Source of the DNA: Vulcanimicrobiota bacterium
Lineage (GTDB): Bacteria > Vulcanimicrobiota > Vulcanimicrobiia > Vulcanimicrobiales > Vulcanimicrobiaceae
NCBI GenBank assembly: GCA_019240755.1
Contig: JAFAXS010000071.1
Coordinates: forward strand, 1 to 46,411
DNA length: 46,411 nucleotides
Direction of reading: 5' to 3'
Shown: positions 25,771 through 32,942 of the stretch, piece by piece
Layout: the number at the start of each line of letters is the position of its first letter
Numbering within the stretch: position 1 is the first letter of the stretch
Made by a program: the position numbers and the translations under genes
Notes under the pieces: model-generated
Told to the model about the DNA's origin: nothing
Databases searched by the model: none
The model's input: the letters and a program-made list of their open reading frames with translations, nothing else

Positions 25771-26026
25771 GTCGCGATGCTCCTTTCCCCGTTTCGCACG
25801 TAACGGGGCAACGACGCGCTTGGATTGCGGTGCCGCGAATTATTTTTACGGCCGCATCACGAAGGGAGGCGCAGCGTGCGCTTTTCGCCACGAGGTTCAC
25901 GTTCCGTCCGCGCGCGATGACACGGCCGATCGTCTTGTATGCGTGCACCGCAGGGCGCGGCTTCGCGCTGGGCTTCGGACTCGGCATCGCCACGACCGCG
26001 GACGCCAAGGTCAACGCCAGCATCAC
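25771..26026 (-). pseudogene. 5' fragment of a small secreted-protein gene
   Basis: A GAGGAG ribosome site precedes GTG 26026. The encoded start, VMLALTLASAVVA, is a clean signal peptide followed by MPSPKPSAKPRP, AYKTIGRVIARG and ARCASLRDAAVKII, a sensible exported N-terminus. After about 75 residues the reading becomes Arg-rich, and no stop occurs until it is deep inside nicO (25526) in another frame. The gene has probably lost its 3' part here. It could instead be a short functional peptide with read-through, which is less likely. Confidence 0.4.
25787..25808 (-). promoter_or_regulatory. leader hairpin directly upstream of the nicO ribosome site
   Basis: On the transcript strand CCCCGTT (25808-25802) pairs perfectly with AACGGGG (25793-25787) around an eight-base loop. 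The AAAGGAG ribosome site follows immediately. It could be an operator, or an RNA structure that affects translation of the metal operon. I could not match it to a known riboswitch. Confidence 0.35.
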
Positions 26027-26100
26027 CGATTGCACTCCTCACACGCTACGACCTAGAATCTATAACGGCGAAGCGCAGCGTTTGGATTGCGTCGGACTTT

Positions 26101-26433
26101 AGCGGTGGAGGTCGGGGCAGATCGCCAATGGAAGACCGTCGCGATATTTGTGTGGCGCTTAGGATTCTTTCTACTTTGGATTGCTTCGGTGGCGCCGGCT
26201 ATCGGCGTCAAGGCGATAGTTTTGGCGGCATCCGCGACTTTAGCTCGTCGGGTTGGAAGGGCAACGCCCTCGTCTGGACGAGCGACGCGCAGGTCAGGCC
26301 ACTGCAGCAGTTCGCATACACAAAGATGTCCGACGAGTCTTTTCGGGTCGAGTGGCAGGTTTTCAAGAACGGCGGTTACATCGTCGGAGATACCCTGACG
26401 TGCGCGCGGCAGCCACGCCCAGCCGAACCTTAG
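26101..26433 (+). pseudogene. 3' fragment of a secreted beta-rich protein gene
   Basis: The last 65 codons (FGGIRDFSSSGWKGNALVW, then FRVEWQVFKNGGYIVGD and LTCAR) read as the C-terminal half of a calycin-like exported domain, with a G-W-x-G-x-x-L-x-W strand and a terminal Cys. Upstream in the same frame the sequence is low-quality (poly-Arg/Ser/Pro), and no start with a ribosome site or signal peptide is found. The 5' part is therefore missing or frameshifted. It ends 10 bases before the convergent Cys-rich peptide gene. Confidence 0.4.
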
Positions 26434-26443
26434 GCTCGAGAAG

Positions 26444-26680
26444 TCAGGAGCCTTGGCACTCCCCGCATTCGGGATCTGTGTTATTGCTCGAATCGTCACA
26501 ACCGGAGATATAGCCACACCGCTTATAGCCGCTCACGCCGGTACTAGTTACACACGTGTCAGTATAGGTCGTTAGCTGGCAGCCGGGCGCCAATCGCGGT
26601 TCTATCGCGGCGCGTATTTCCGATTCGGTCTTCCCTTCACGGATCATCGACATCATTTCATTGTGAAGGACTTTAGACAT
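26444..26680 (-). CDS. 78-aa Cys/Thr/Ser-rich peptide with helical leader-like N-terminus (RiPP-precursor-like)
   Basis: ATG 26680 has a perfect AAGGAGG at 26686-26692, so translation is probably efficient. Residues 1-30 are a charged amphipathic helix (NEMMSMIREGKTESEIRAAI) without a signal peptide. From Cys34 the sequence is Thr/Ser/Gly-rich with six Cys (34, 43, 55, 61, 72, 75), including LTTYTDTCVTSTGVSGYKRC and ECGEC at the end. A leader-plus-core layout with many Thr/Ser and Cys fits a ribosomally made, post-translationally modified peptide. It equally fits a small disulfide or metal-binding protein. No modification enzyme is in the window. It follows the 86-aa gene by 112 bases on the same strand. 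Confidence 0.65.
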   Translation of the reverse strand: MSKVLHNEMMSMIREGKTESEIRAAIEPRLAPGCQLTTYTDTCVTSTGVSGYKRCGYISGCDDSSNNTDPECGECQGS

Positions 26681-26792
26681 TTTAGCCTCCTTATGACGCC
26701 TCGCCTCATCCCCGAAAGCCGAATCGCCGGCGACGCAACTTCGGCGTTGGCTTTGTCGCTGCCCCCTACGTGGGCCGCCGATGCTAGCTCTG

Positions 26793-27053
26793 TCAGTAGA
26801 GGTCCCGCGTTGTTGCCAATCCCAGTGGATAGGAATTGGGCGTTTGGGCCAAGGTTTCGACGAACTTCGCGTCCTGATAAGAGAACTCGTCGATGGTGCC
26901 GTTCAAACCGTTCACTTCGTCGACCCAAAGCCGCTTCGCTCGATGGCTGAGCGCAATCGCCCAGCATTGCGCGCTGCACTCGATGACTTCTCTCGGTTTC
27001 TTATGACCGAGCGAAAAGACTTCGACAACCTCGCGGCCGATGTCGCGTCTCAC
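26793..27053 (-). CDS. 86-aa protein coupled to the upstream propeller lipoprotein
   Basis: GTG 27053 overlaps the TGA of the upstream lipoprotein gene (27050-27052), a GTGA coupling. Codon third positions are GC-rich like those of neighbouring genes, which supports real coding. The sequence has no signal peptide; it contains a helix with two Cys (PREVIECSAQCWAIALSH) and LWVDEVNGLNGTIDEFSYQD. I do not recognise the family. Placed between an exported propeller and the Cys-rich peptide, it could be an accessory or immunity-like factor, which is inference only. A second frame (to 26653) continues after its stop and might reflect a frameshift. Confidence 0.5.
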   Translation of the reverse strand: MRRDIGREVVEVFSLGHKKPREVIECSAQCWAIALSHRAKRLWVDEVNGLNGTIDEFSYQDAKFVETLAQTPNSYPLGLATTRDLY

Positions 27054-28198
27054 CGCACGAGTGCGTTAACTGTGTTCGAATTCGTGTCGGTGAAGAAGAT
27101 AACGGTGTCGGAATCGTTCTTCCCGCGTGCAGCCAGGCCGAAGACGCCTTGCGTCGGGCTCTTATCGACTACCTTGGTGTCGAGTACCTGACCCTGTGGC
27201 GTAAGCTCGACCAGCGTGTTGGCCGTCCCTTGTGTGTTGGCGACGACGAGATTGCCATTGGGAAGCAACGTGGACGCCATCGGTGCGTCGAGCGGTGACC
27301 CGCTGTAGACCAGGCTTGCGCACGTGACCTTGGGATACTTACACTTGAAGGTCTTTCCCCCGGGTTTGACGATGATTTCGTCCTTGGCCAAAAGTTTGCT
27401 TGCGTTGGAAAAGGCCACGAGCGTATTCGTTACGCCGTCAACGATGTAGAGGGTATCGATGTTCCTATTGTACTGCAGTCCCGACGGTCCCAACTCATCT
27501 AACCCTTTGTATTTAGTGGCGGCAAAACCGTCGGCCACTTGCAACACCTTCCCGTTACCGTAGAAGCCGATGCTCAGGCTGGCGATCCCTCCAGCCGTAG
27601 TGCCGGCGTAGATGTATTCCGGAGAGAAGCTCTGTTCGGGAAGGGCGTCGGTATCCGAGAGCGGCTTGGCGAGATTCTTACCGCCGAACGTTAGTACCGG
27701 TACTCCATTGTCATTCATCTCAGCGATCTCGCCGCTCGTGCGTCCTGAACCAAACACGAAATGACCGCGCGTATACGCGTCTCCGTCGCAGCCCTTGATC
27801 GAGTCGCCTTGGAAGAAGCGAACCGGCTGTGACCCTGGCTTGGGATTGAGGACCTCTATGGTCGTTCCGTTGCCGGGCACCCCAGCCGAATCTTCAAAGT
27901 TACAGACCAGGAGCTGGCCTTGGGTCAGCACGCCCTTGGTTCTACCGACGATTGAGAGCGCCCGCGGTCCCTTGTCGCCGTTCTTCGCATCAACTGTCGA
28001 TCCGATGACGACGTCCTTCCTGAGTTTCTTTAGAATCGATGTGGTGTCGGGAGGGCGGCTGTCGCCGGCGAGGACGCTCGGGAGTTGCAGCGCAGGATTA
28101 GCTCCTACGCTCGAGGGGACCGCGTGTTCCGCGCAGGCCGAGGTTGCCAACAGCAGCGCCGCCACCGGCATCATTGATCCGCAAGAGCGAAGCCTCAT
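27050..28198 (-). CDS. NHL/beta-propeller-like lipoprotein
   Basis: The product is 382 aa from ATG 28198, with GGAGG seven bases upstream. The lipobox is ATSAC (LLLATSACAE). The body consists of beta-propeller-like blades: LLVCNFEDSAGVPGNGTTIE, GPSGLQYNRNIDTLYIVDG, NTLVAFSNASKLL, ASTLLPNGNLVVANTQGT, ending TVIFFTDTNSNTVNALVR. Four Cys are present in the mature part. Such exported propellers bind proteins or sugars, and no catalytic residue is evident. It is the first gene of a probable operon with the 86-aa protein (4-base overlap) and the Cys-rich peptide. Confidence 0.75.
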   Translation of the reverse strand: MRLRSCGSMMPVAALLLATSACAEHAVPSSVGANPALQLPSVLAGDSRPPDTTSILKKLRKDVVIGSTVDAKNGDKGPRALSIVGRTKGVLTQGQLLVCNFEDSAGVPGNGTTIEVLNPKPGSQPVRFFQGDSIKGCDGDAYTRGHFVFGSGRTSGEIAEMNDNGVPVLTFGGKNLAKPLSDTDALPEQSFSPEYIYAGTTAGGIASLSIGFYGNGKVLQVADGFAATKYKGLDELGPSGLQYNRNIDTLYIVDGVTNTLVAFSNASKLLAKDEIIVKPGGKTFKCKYPKVTCASLVYSGSPLDAPMASTLLPNGNLVVANTQGTANTLVELTPQGQVLDTKVVDKSPTQGVFGLAARGKNDSDTVIFFTDTNSNTVNALVR

Positions 28199-28338
28199 GC
28201 TACGTCCTCCATTAGTTGCTGAACTTCAACTTCACTGATTGGGTATCAACTACCTGTGTTCTAACAGACTGAAGCAGGGGCACAGCCCCTTATCGGAGAA
28301 GCGTAAGATGCAGCTACGACGAACGGGAGGCGACGGTC

Positions 28339-29526
28339 ATGCGGAGCGGTGGTCTGTTGTTGAGCGTCATTATTCTTGTCGGCTGCTCGCGCATGCCGGC
28401 CTCGTCACTTCCCGCGACGAGTCAGACGAGTCAGCCCACGCCGAGCAGCTCGAATTTCCAGACGCTCCATATTTTTAGCAAGCTGCAGAATGGAATCGTC
28501 CCGGTCGGCACTTTGCTCGATCTGAGCGGCAGATTCTACGGCACCACGAACTTTGGCGGTGATGCCGGCAAAGGCTGCACTCCCGGGCCCGGCTGCGGAA
28601 CTATTTTCGATTTCAACTCCGTTAAACAGAAGGTTTTCTACCGCTTCACGGGTCCTGCGAGCGGTGCCCGGCCGTATGCAGGACTGATCGACGTCAATGG
28701 CACGCTCTACGGAACCACACAAATAGGCGGTCACAAGAATCTGGGAGCGGTTTTCGCCATCACGACGTCGGGCTCGGAGAAAATGATCTACTCGTTCAGC
28801 GGAAAAGATGGGAACGACCCACGCGCGAATTTGACGAGCGTTAATGATGCACTCTACGGCACCACCTACTACGGTGGTAAAGGGGGAACCGGGACGGTGT
28901 TCGCCGTGAGCACTTCCGGCGCCGAAAAAGTGCTCCACAGTTTTAAGGGCGGCGCAGACGGCGCGCTGCCGCTCGGCGCTTTGATCGACGTGAACAATGT
29001 GCTCTACGGCACCACTTCGTCAGGCGGAACGAGCAATGACGGAACCGTCTTCGAGATCAGCCCAACCGGCGCAGGCTACAGCGTTCTCTATAACTTCAAA
29101 GGCGGGACCGACGGCGCTTACCCCTTTGCGGGACTCACCGCGTGGAAAGGTGCGCTCTACGGAACCACGCAGCAAGGCGGCGAACATAATAAGGGAACGG
29201 TGTTCGTCATCACGACGGCAGGCTCTGAGAGAGTGCTCCACAGCTTCGGCGGAAAAATGGACGGGACGAAACCTTTTGCGGGCATCACGCCCGCGAAAGG
29301 CAAGTTGTACGGAACGACAGCTTACGGCGGCTCGAAAAATGACGGTACGATTTACACGATAACGCCGTCGGGGGCAGAACAGGTACTTCACGACTTTACC
29401 GGTGCACCCAACGGTCGAGTCCCCTATGCGAACCTTACCGCTGTACGCGGGATACTCTATGGCACGACGGTATGGGGCGGTGTGGGTGGCGCCGGCCTCG
29501 GCACCGTATTCAAGTTCACCCCTTAG
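28339..29526 (+). CDS. GloVer tandem-repeat lipoprotein
   Basis: The product is 395 aa from ATG 28339, with GGAGG eight bases upstream. The lipobox is ILVGC (Cys16). Seven repeats of about 45-50 residues each carry the GloVer signature, a YGTTxxGG strand followed by GTVF and a V-L-(H/Y)-S/N-F strand: FYGTTNFGG, LYGTTQIGG, LYGTTYYGG, LYGTTSSGG, LYGTTQQGG, LYGTTAYGG, LYGTTVWGG. These repeats are predicted to fold as a beta-propeller on the outside of the cell. Function is not known. Its nearest kin in the window is the gene at 38823, on the far side of the mobile element; before integration the two flanked the tRNA-Ser gene. Confidence 0.88.
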   Translation: MRSGGLLLSVIILVGCSRMPASSLPATSQTSQPTPSSSNFQTLHIFSKLQNGIVPVGTLLDLSGRFYGTTNFGGDAGKGCTPGPGCGTIFDFNSVKQKVFYRFTGPASGARPYAGLIDVNGTLYGTTQIGGHKNLGAVFAITTSGSEKMIYSFSGKDGNDPRANLTSVNDALYGTTYYGGKGGTGTVFAVSTSGAEKVLHSFKGGADGALPLGALIDVNNVLYGTTSSGGTSNDGTVFEISPTGAGYSVLYNFKGGTDGAYPFAGLTAWKGALYGTTQQGGEHNKGTVFVITTAGSERVLHSFGGKMDGTKPFAGITPAKGKLYGTTAYGGSKNDGTIYTITPSGAEQVLHDFTGAPNGRVPYANLTAVRGILYGTTVWGGVGGAGLGTVFKFTP

Positions 29527-29650
29527 TCAGTCCGCCGCGCTTAGCTCTTATCACGCTCTCCGCCTAGGCTCACACGGTGGAAGGCGTCGCACGGGATGCC
29601 GTCGGCAGCGCCATGAATCCGCGAGAAATCCGGATGACGAAAAACTCCAG

Positions 29651-29656
29651 TAGAAT
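29651..29656 (+). promoter_or_regulatory. -10-like element before the stranded tRNA-Ser 5' half
   Basis: TAGAAT lies 19 bases before the first tRNA base of the left copy (29675). The right copy has TAAATA (38504-38509) at the same distance from its tRNA start. A matching -35 is weak in both. This would be the ancestral tRNA promoter, now left driving a half gene. Confidence 0.4.
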
Positions 29657-29671
29657 ATGGCTTCACGAGAA

Positions 29672-29713
29672 CTTGGAGAGGTGGCAGAGCGGTTGAATGC
29701 GGCGGTCTTGAAA
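29672..29713 (+). repeat. attL: left 42-bp direct repeat
   Basis: It is identical to 38525-38566. It starts three bases before the tRNA sequence (CTT, then GGAGAGG) and ends with the anticodon loop CTTGAAA; the sequences diverge on both sides (A/T before, T/A after). Confidence 0.92.
29675..29713 (+). pseudogene. stranded 5' half of tRNA-Ser(UGA)
   Basis: It carries the 5' acceptor strand, D arm, 5' anticodon stem and anticodon loop of tRNA-Ser, but continues into element sequence (TGCACACC) instead of the 3' half. It cannot make a tRNA. With its own -10-like element it might be transcribed into a fragment. Confidence 0.85.
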
Positions 29714-29738
29714 TGCACACCGTTCACCTCGGTAAGAG

Positions 29739-29750
29739 CCGCCAAGTGCC
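29739..29750 (+). repeat. left copy of 12-bp inverted terminal motif
   Basis: CCGCCAAGTGCC here is the exact reverse complement of 38511-38522 next to attR. The match extends outward with one mismatch to 17 bases (AAGA, then G/C, then the 12-mer). It lies 26 bases inside attL and is probably bound by integrase or an accessory factor. Confidence 0.6.
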
Positions 29751-29809
29751 GGGAGGTGCGTGGAACAGGAACGTCCGGCTCGTTAGCGCCACGGGGCAGC
29801 GATTATCCT

Positions 29810-29844
29810 GTGAGCAAACCGTGAGCAAACTTAGCGTTGCTCAC
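29810..29844. repeat. left arm-type repeats GTGAGCAAA (two direct, one inverted)
   Basis: GTGAGCAAA occurs at 29810-29818 and 29821-29829 (11-base period), and TTGCTCAC, the inverted form, at 29837-29844. The same 9-mer with the same 11-base period occurs at the other end, as expected for integrase arm-binding sites. Confidence 0.65.
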
Positions 29845-29994
29845 TGTCGCACCGCCTTTAGTTCTCGTTCGTCGCGCCTCGGATCACTGAGTATCGTGTA
29901 GATCTCGTCATCCGAGACATGCCCCGGGGCACCAGCGATCGTGGAGGTAGCTAGGCTCCACGATCGCAGCGGCCTTGTGCATTTACGGTAGCTT

Positions 29995-31800
29995 TTATTT
30001 CCCCAAGGCTAGGAAATGGGGGTTACCGCTAAAGCCAACAGAGGCGCTGTCGCCTTGCCCCAACTCGAACGCACCGGAGGTGAGCATCGTGGTGACACCG
30101 TCAATTACGATATTCGAGACACCCGAACCCCAAACGTAAAACGCGATCGGACCGTACCAACCTTGCGGCGCGCCAGTCCACGCCATCGTATTAGAAAAAG
30201 CTCCGGAAGGCGGTGTGCCGCTTAAAAGGGTCCGAGCTGACGCCGGCTGGTCGTTGTATCCGGGACAGTCGGTCACCCGCAAGTCCTTGCCGGCAGTTCC
30301 CACGTACAACGGTTGGTTGTTGTTCTGACCGTTGCCGTTTAGATTGCATCCGCGCACTTGCATCGCGACGACTGCGCCCGTCACTGAGATGCCGTGAGGT
30401 TGTGTGCCTCTGGTCGGTTCGGAGCTATATGGCGGAATCGAGCCCGTACAGTCGGCACCGACGATCGTAACGTTCTGAGCGGGACCGGTTATCGCAATGC
30501 CGCCGCTGAGCAACATGGACGGGTCGCTCGCGTTGGAACCGAACCGTCCACCGATGACCTCAATGTCCTGACCGCCGCGGATTTCCATCCCGGCAGCGGC
30601 CCAATCGTGGCTCATGCAGTTCGAAAAGAAGATATCTGAAACGTTCGCAGCGGGCCCGCCGTTTGTGTCGACGAGAATGCCTGGACTGACTGCGGTCGAG
30701 TCTGGAGCACGAGCGAAGTCGCAGTCGTTAACGAACACTTGGAAGATATCAACGCTGTTCGATAACGGTTGAATCCTCAATCCGTACGTGAAGCATTCAC
30801 ACGAGACGTTGGAGAGCGTTGCACGCAACAGACTGTTGCTACCGCCCTGAATCCAGATAGCGGTGTCGAGATCGTCGAAATGCGTGTTGCTTACATACGG
30901 CACGCTAGCCGTCTGGATGACGATGCCCACAACTCCGGTTGGTCCTCCCTTTGCTACCGACGTTTGGCTGAAGCGGCAATGATCGACGAAATCTTGCGAA
31001 CCGGTGAGGTACACTAAGGTCAAGCCTGGGACACCGGCGCCGTAATCAATCGTGCAGTCGAACAACCCGCATTCGTTTGATCTGTTGTCGTTAATAAACG
31101 CCGGACAAGCGGAGAAGTAGACTCGCTCGCAGGTGATGTTTATGCAATCCGTTGTCCGGATTGCATATGGTTGCGGTGGTGGCGGGTTTAGCGGTACCAC
31201 GTAGGAAATGCGCAGGTCTCGGAAGCGTACTCCACGGCCGCTCGTAAGACTCGTGAACTGGAACATGTCTTGGTAGGCATTCTGCCTGAGCTCCGCGGTG
31301 CCGCCTGCGCCGGTAATGATAATACCCTGATCGTCTCCAGGCGTTCCGGCGTAGTTAAAGATAATGGTTCCGTTGATCTGATAGAGGCCAGCTGGGATCA
31401 AGACGATGCCACCGGTACTAAAGGCTGCGGTGATCGCGTTCGTAAGCGCGGTCGTATTGTCGGCCGCGCTGGCGCTTGGCGACATGCCATAGTTCACTGC
31501 GTGATAGATCAGCGGCTGTCCGGTGCCGCGCCACGCCGAGGTCGCCCACGGGCCCGAGTTAGCAGGCATATAGAGATAGCTGGTCGAGCCGTCGGTGTTT
31601 TGAGTTCGAGCATACGCCGGCTGCGATGCGTTTGCGAGTGACCATGTAAAATTAATCTTATCGTCGAACTTAGCGTTGGCGGCATGGTACCGTACTCCGT
31701 TGATCTCGTGATCCTCGTGCCAGACACCCGATGTCTCGGTCGCGTCGTACAGCACAGCTGGATCGTTCTTCGTGATTTGGATATTCGAAGTAAATGACAT
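29995..31800 (-). CDS. pectate-lyase-3-type right-handed beta-helix protein
   Basis: The product is 601 aa from ATG 31800, with AAGGAG six bases upstream. The N-terminal 110 residues form a separate domain (INGVRYHAANAKFDDKINF, SSYLYMPANSG-like segment). The beta-helix then opens with YHAVNYGMSPSASAADNTTA and GGIVLIPAGLYQINGTIIF, the GH28/Pectate_lyase_3 entry strand, followed by short Asn/Cys-rich coils (ISYVVPLNPPPPQPYAIRTT, NCMSHDWAAAGMEIRGGQD). The protein ends in a beta domain (SGAFELGQGDSASVGFSG). No signal peptide or membrane segment is seen, which is odd for a polysaccharide-acting protein. Phage-tailspike-like or non-classically released adhesin roles are possible. The gene is more AT-rich than the chromosome flanks. 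Confidence 0.78.
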   Translation of the reverse strand: MSFTSNIQITKNDPAVLYDATETSGVWHEDHEINGVRYHAANAKFDDKINFTWSLANASQPAYARTQNTDGSTSYLYMPANSGPWATSAWRGTGQPLIYHAVNYGMSPSASAADNTTALTNAITAAFSTGGIVLIPAGLYQINGTIIFNYAGTPGDDQGIIITGAGGTAELRQNAYQDMFQFTSLTSGRGVRFRDLRISYVVPLNPPPPQPYAIRTTDCINITCERVYFSACPAFINDNRSNECGLFDCTIDYGAGVPGLTLVYLTGSQDFVDHCRFSQTSVAKGGPTGVVGIVIQTASVPYVSNTHFDDLDTAIWIQGGSNSLLRATLSNVSCECFTYGLRIQPLSNSVDIFQVFVNDCDFARAPDSTAVSPGILVDTNGGPAANVSDIFFSNCMSHDWAAAGMEIRGGQDIEVIGGRFGSNASDPSMLLSGGIAITGPAQNVTIVGADCTGSIPPYSSEPTRGTQPHGISVTGAVVAMQVRGCNLNGNGQNNNQPLYVGTAGKDLRVTDCPGYNDQPASARTLLSGTPPSGAFSNTMAWTGAPQGWYGPIAFYVWGSGVSNIVIDGVTTMLTSGAFELGQGDSASVGFSGNPHFLALGK

Positions 31801-32942
31801 GAAGGTCTCCTTATTTGAAGGCTTTGATAAAAAGAGGCGGCCGAGGCCTGTCCAGAGCTAGCGAGACGACGATGCGCAAAGTGTTTTCCTCTAAATTGCG
31901 CTTTTGTCGCCCCCATGAGCTCTAGCCGTCGGGGGAACCCGTTCCACCTTCAATGATCGCGCGTTGGCAAAAGAGCGCGTGTGAAAAGGCAAGGCGATAC
32001 GATTTCGATTCGTGGTGCTGGTTTCGAGCGATTGCATTGATACACAGGACGGCTTCGAGCCGCCTCAGGTCGGAATCGCGGGGCACTCGGCGCATCGCAC
32101 ACAGTTACGGCGGCACCCGAGCGCGTTAGGCGCGCCAGGCAATGAGTGAATCATATTTCGAGCTCCAGATAGCTCAGCCGTGTCGACGCTCGGATTCACC
32201 ACTCTGACCGAAGTGCACTCCAATCATAGATCAACAGCCTCCAGGCTGCAAGGGTTTTGGAGCCAAGTTTTTCATAAACCTAACTGTGGTCTTCATTTGA
32301 AGTCACCACCCTTGTGCGGACAGGGAAAAAATTAAGCATGGCAGATAATGGTTCGTTATTAAACGCGAGCTCTTAATCGCGCGGTGGTTAAAGTATTTGG
32401 TTCCAATCAAGACAGCGAAAGGAGGGCGGGCGGCGCGTCCAATTCGAGCTACGCTCATTTTGCTTAGTATACGATACGGGCAAGCCGCGCCATACGTGAT
32501 CGCTTTACGCTGTTACGGCATGGGCGAGAGGTGCGTTGCCGAATTCAAACACGGGTCAGCTCAAACTCGAGAACCGGCTTACCGCAACGGCATTGCTCAA
32601 GCGGGGTAGCGGCTCGACTACGAGAGAGAAACGGTTCGCCGGCACCTCTTACGACAACGCGCACCTGGTGCGGTTCCGTAAGAGGTTGAAAATTTGACGA
32701 GGTACTTGTCAGTGGAAAGGGGCCGAGCGACACGGTCCTAGCGAGCGACGCCTCGCTATAACGGAGCCTTAGCTTTAACTCATTACCGCTTTAGACTCGG
32801 TAGGCTCTAAGTAGGTAGCAGTCAAGGTTTTCGCCAAGTTAGCCGTCGTACGAGGAAGGCAAGCAACAGGGTGTCGCCTGACTAAGGTGCAACCATTTTG
32901 CGGATCGGAGCGCGGGGCCCATTAATTGCTGGGAGATTAAAG
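31801..32942. other. 1.14-kb region without convincing genes, with several strong hairpins
   Basis: No open frame with a ribosome site or sensible composition is found between the divergent beta-helix and NHL genes. Inverted repeats are dense: CAGCCT/AGGCTG at 32235-32248; GTGGT-CTTCA/TGAAG-tc-ACCAC at 32286-32309; and a 43-base structure at 32644-32686. It may hold an origin of transfer, a structured RNA and the two promoters, or remnants of lost genes. Confidence 0.5.
32644..32686. repeat. 43-base nested inverted repeat
   Basis: The outer arms ACCTCTTACG (32644-32653) and CGTAAGAGGT (32677-32686) are perfect. The inner arms CGCACC (32660-32665) and GGTGCG (32667-32672) are perfect around a single T. 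This could fold as a long hairpin in ssDNA or RNA within the gene-free part of the element. Confidence 0.6.

Noticed and set aside
25771-25860. NiCo or cobalamin riboswitch upstream of nicO
   Set aside because: The hairpin is present, but I could not place the multi-helix junction or the conserved boxes of either class.
26653-26979. 108-aa minus-strand frame overlapping the 86-aa gene
   Set aside because: No ribosome site and an odd start; possibly a frameshifted tail, but the coupled GTG of the 86-aa frame is better supported.
29800-29850. CRISPR-like short repeats
   Set aside because: GTGAGCAAA copies are 9 bases with 2-base gaps and recur at the other end of the element, as integrase sites do; no spacers or cas genes.
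32397-32609. 70-aa open frame in the gene-free part of the element
   Set aside because: No signal, no domain and a composition unlike the neighbours, although an AG-rich stretch lies nearby.
32644-32686. Integron attC site
   Set aside because: The nested inverted repeat lacks the R-box GTTRRRY/RYYYAAC ends and there is no integron integrase.
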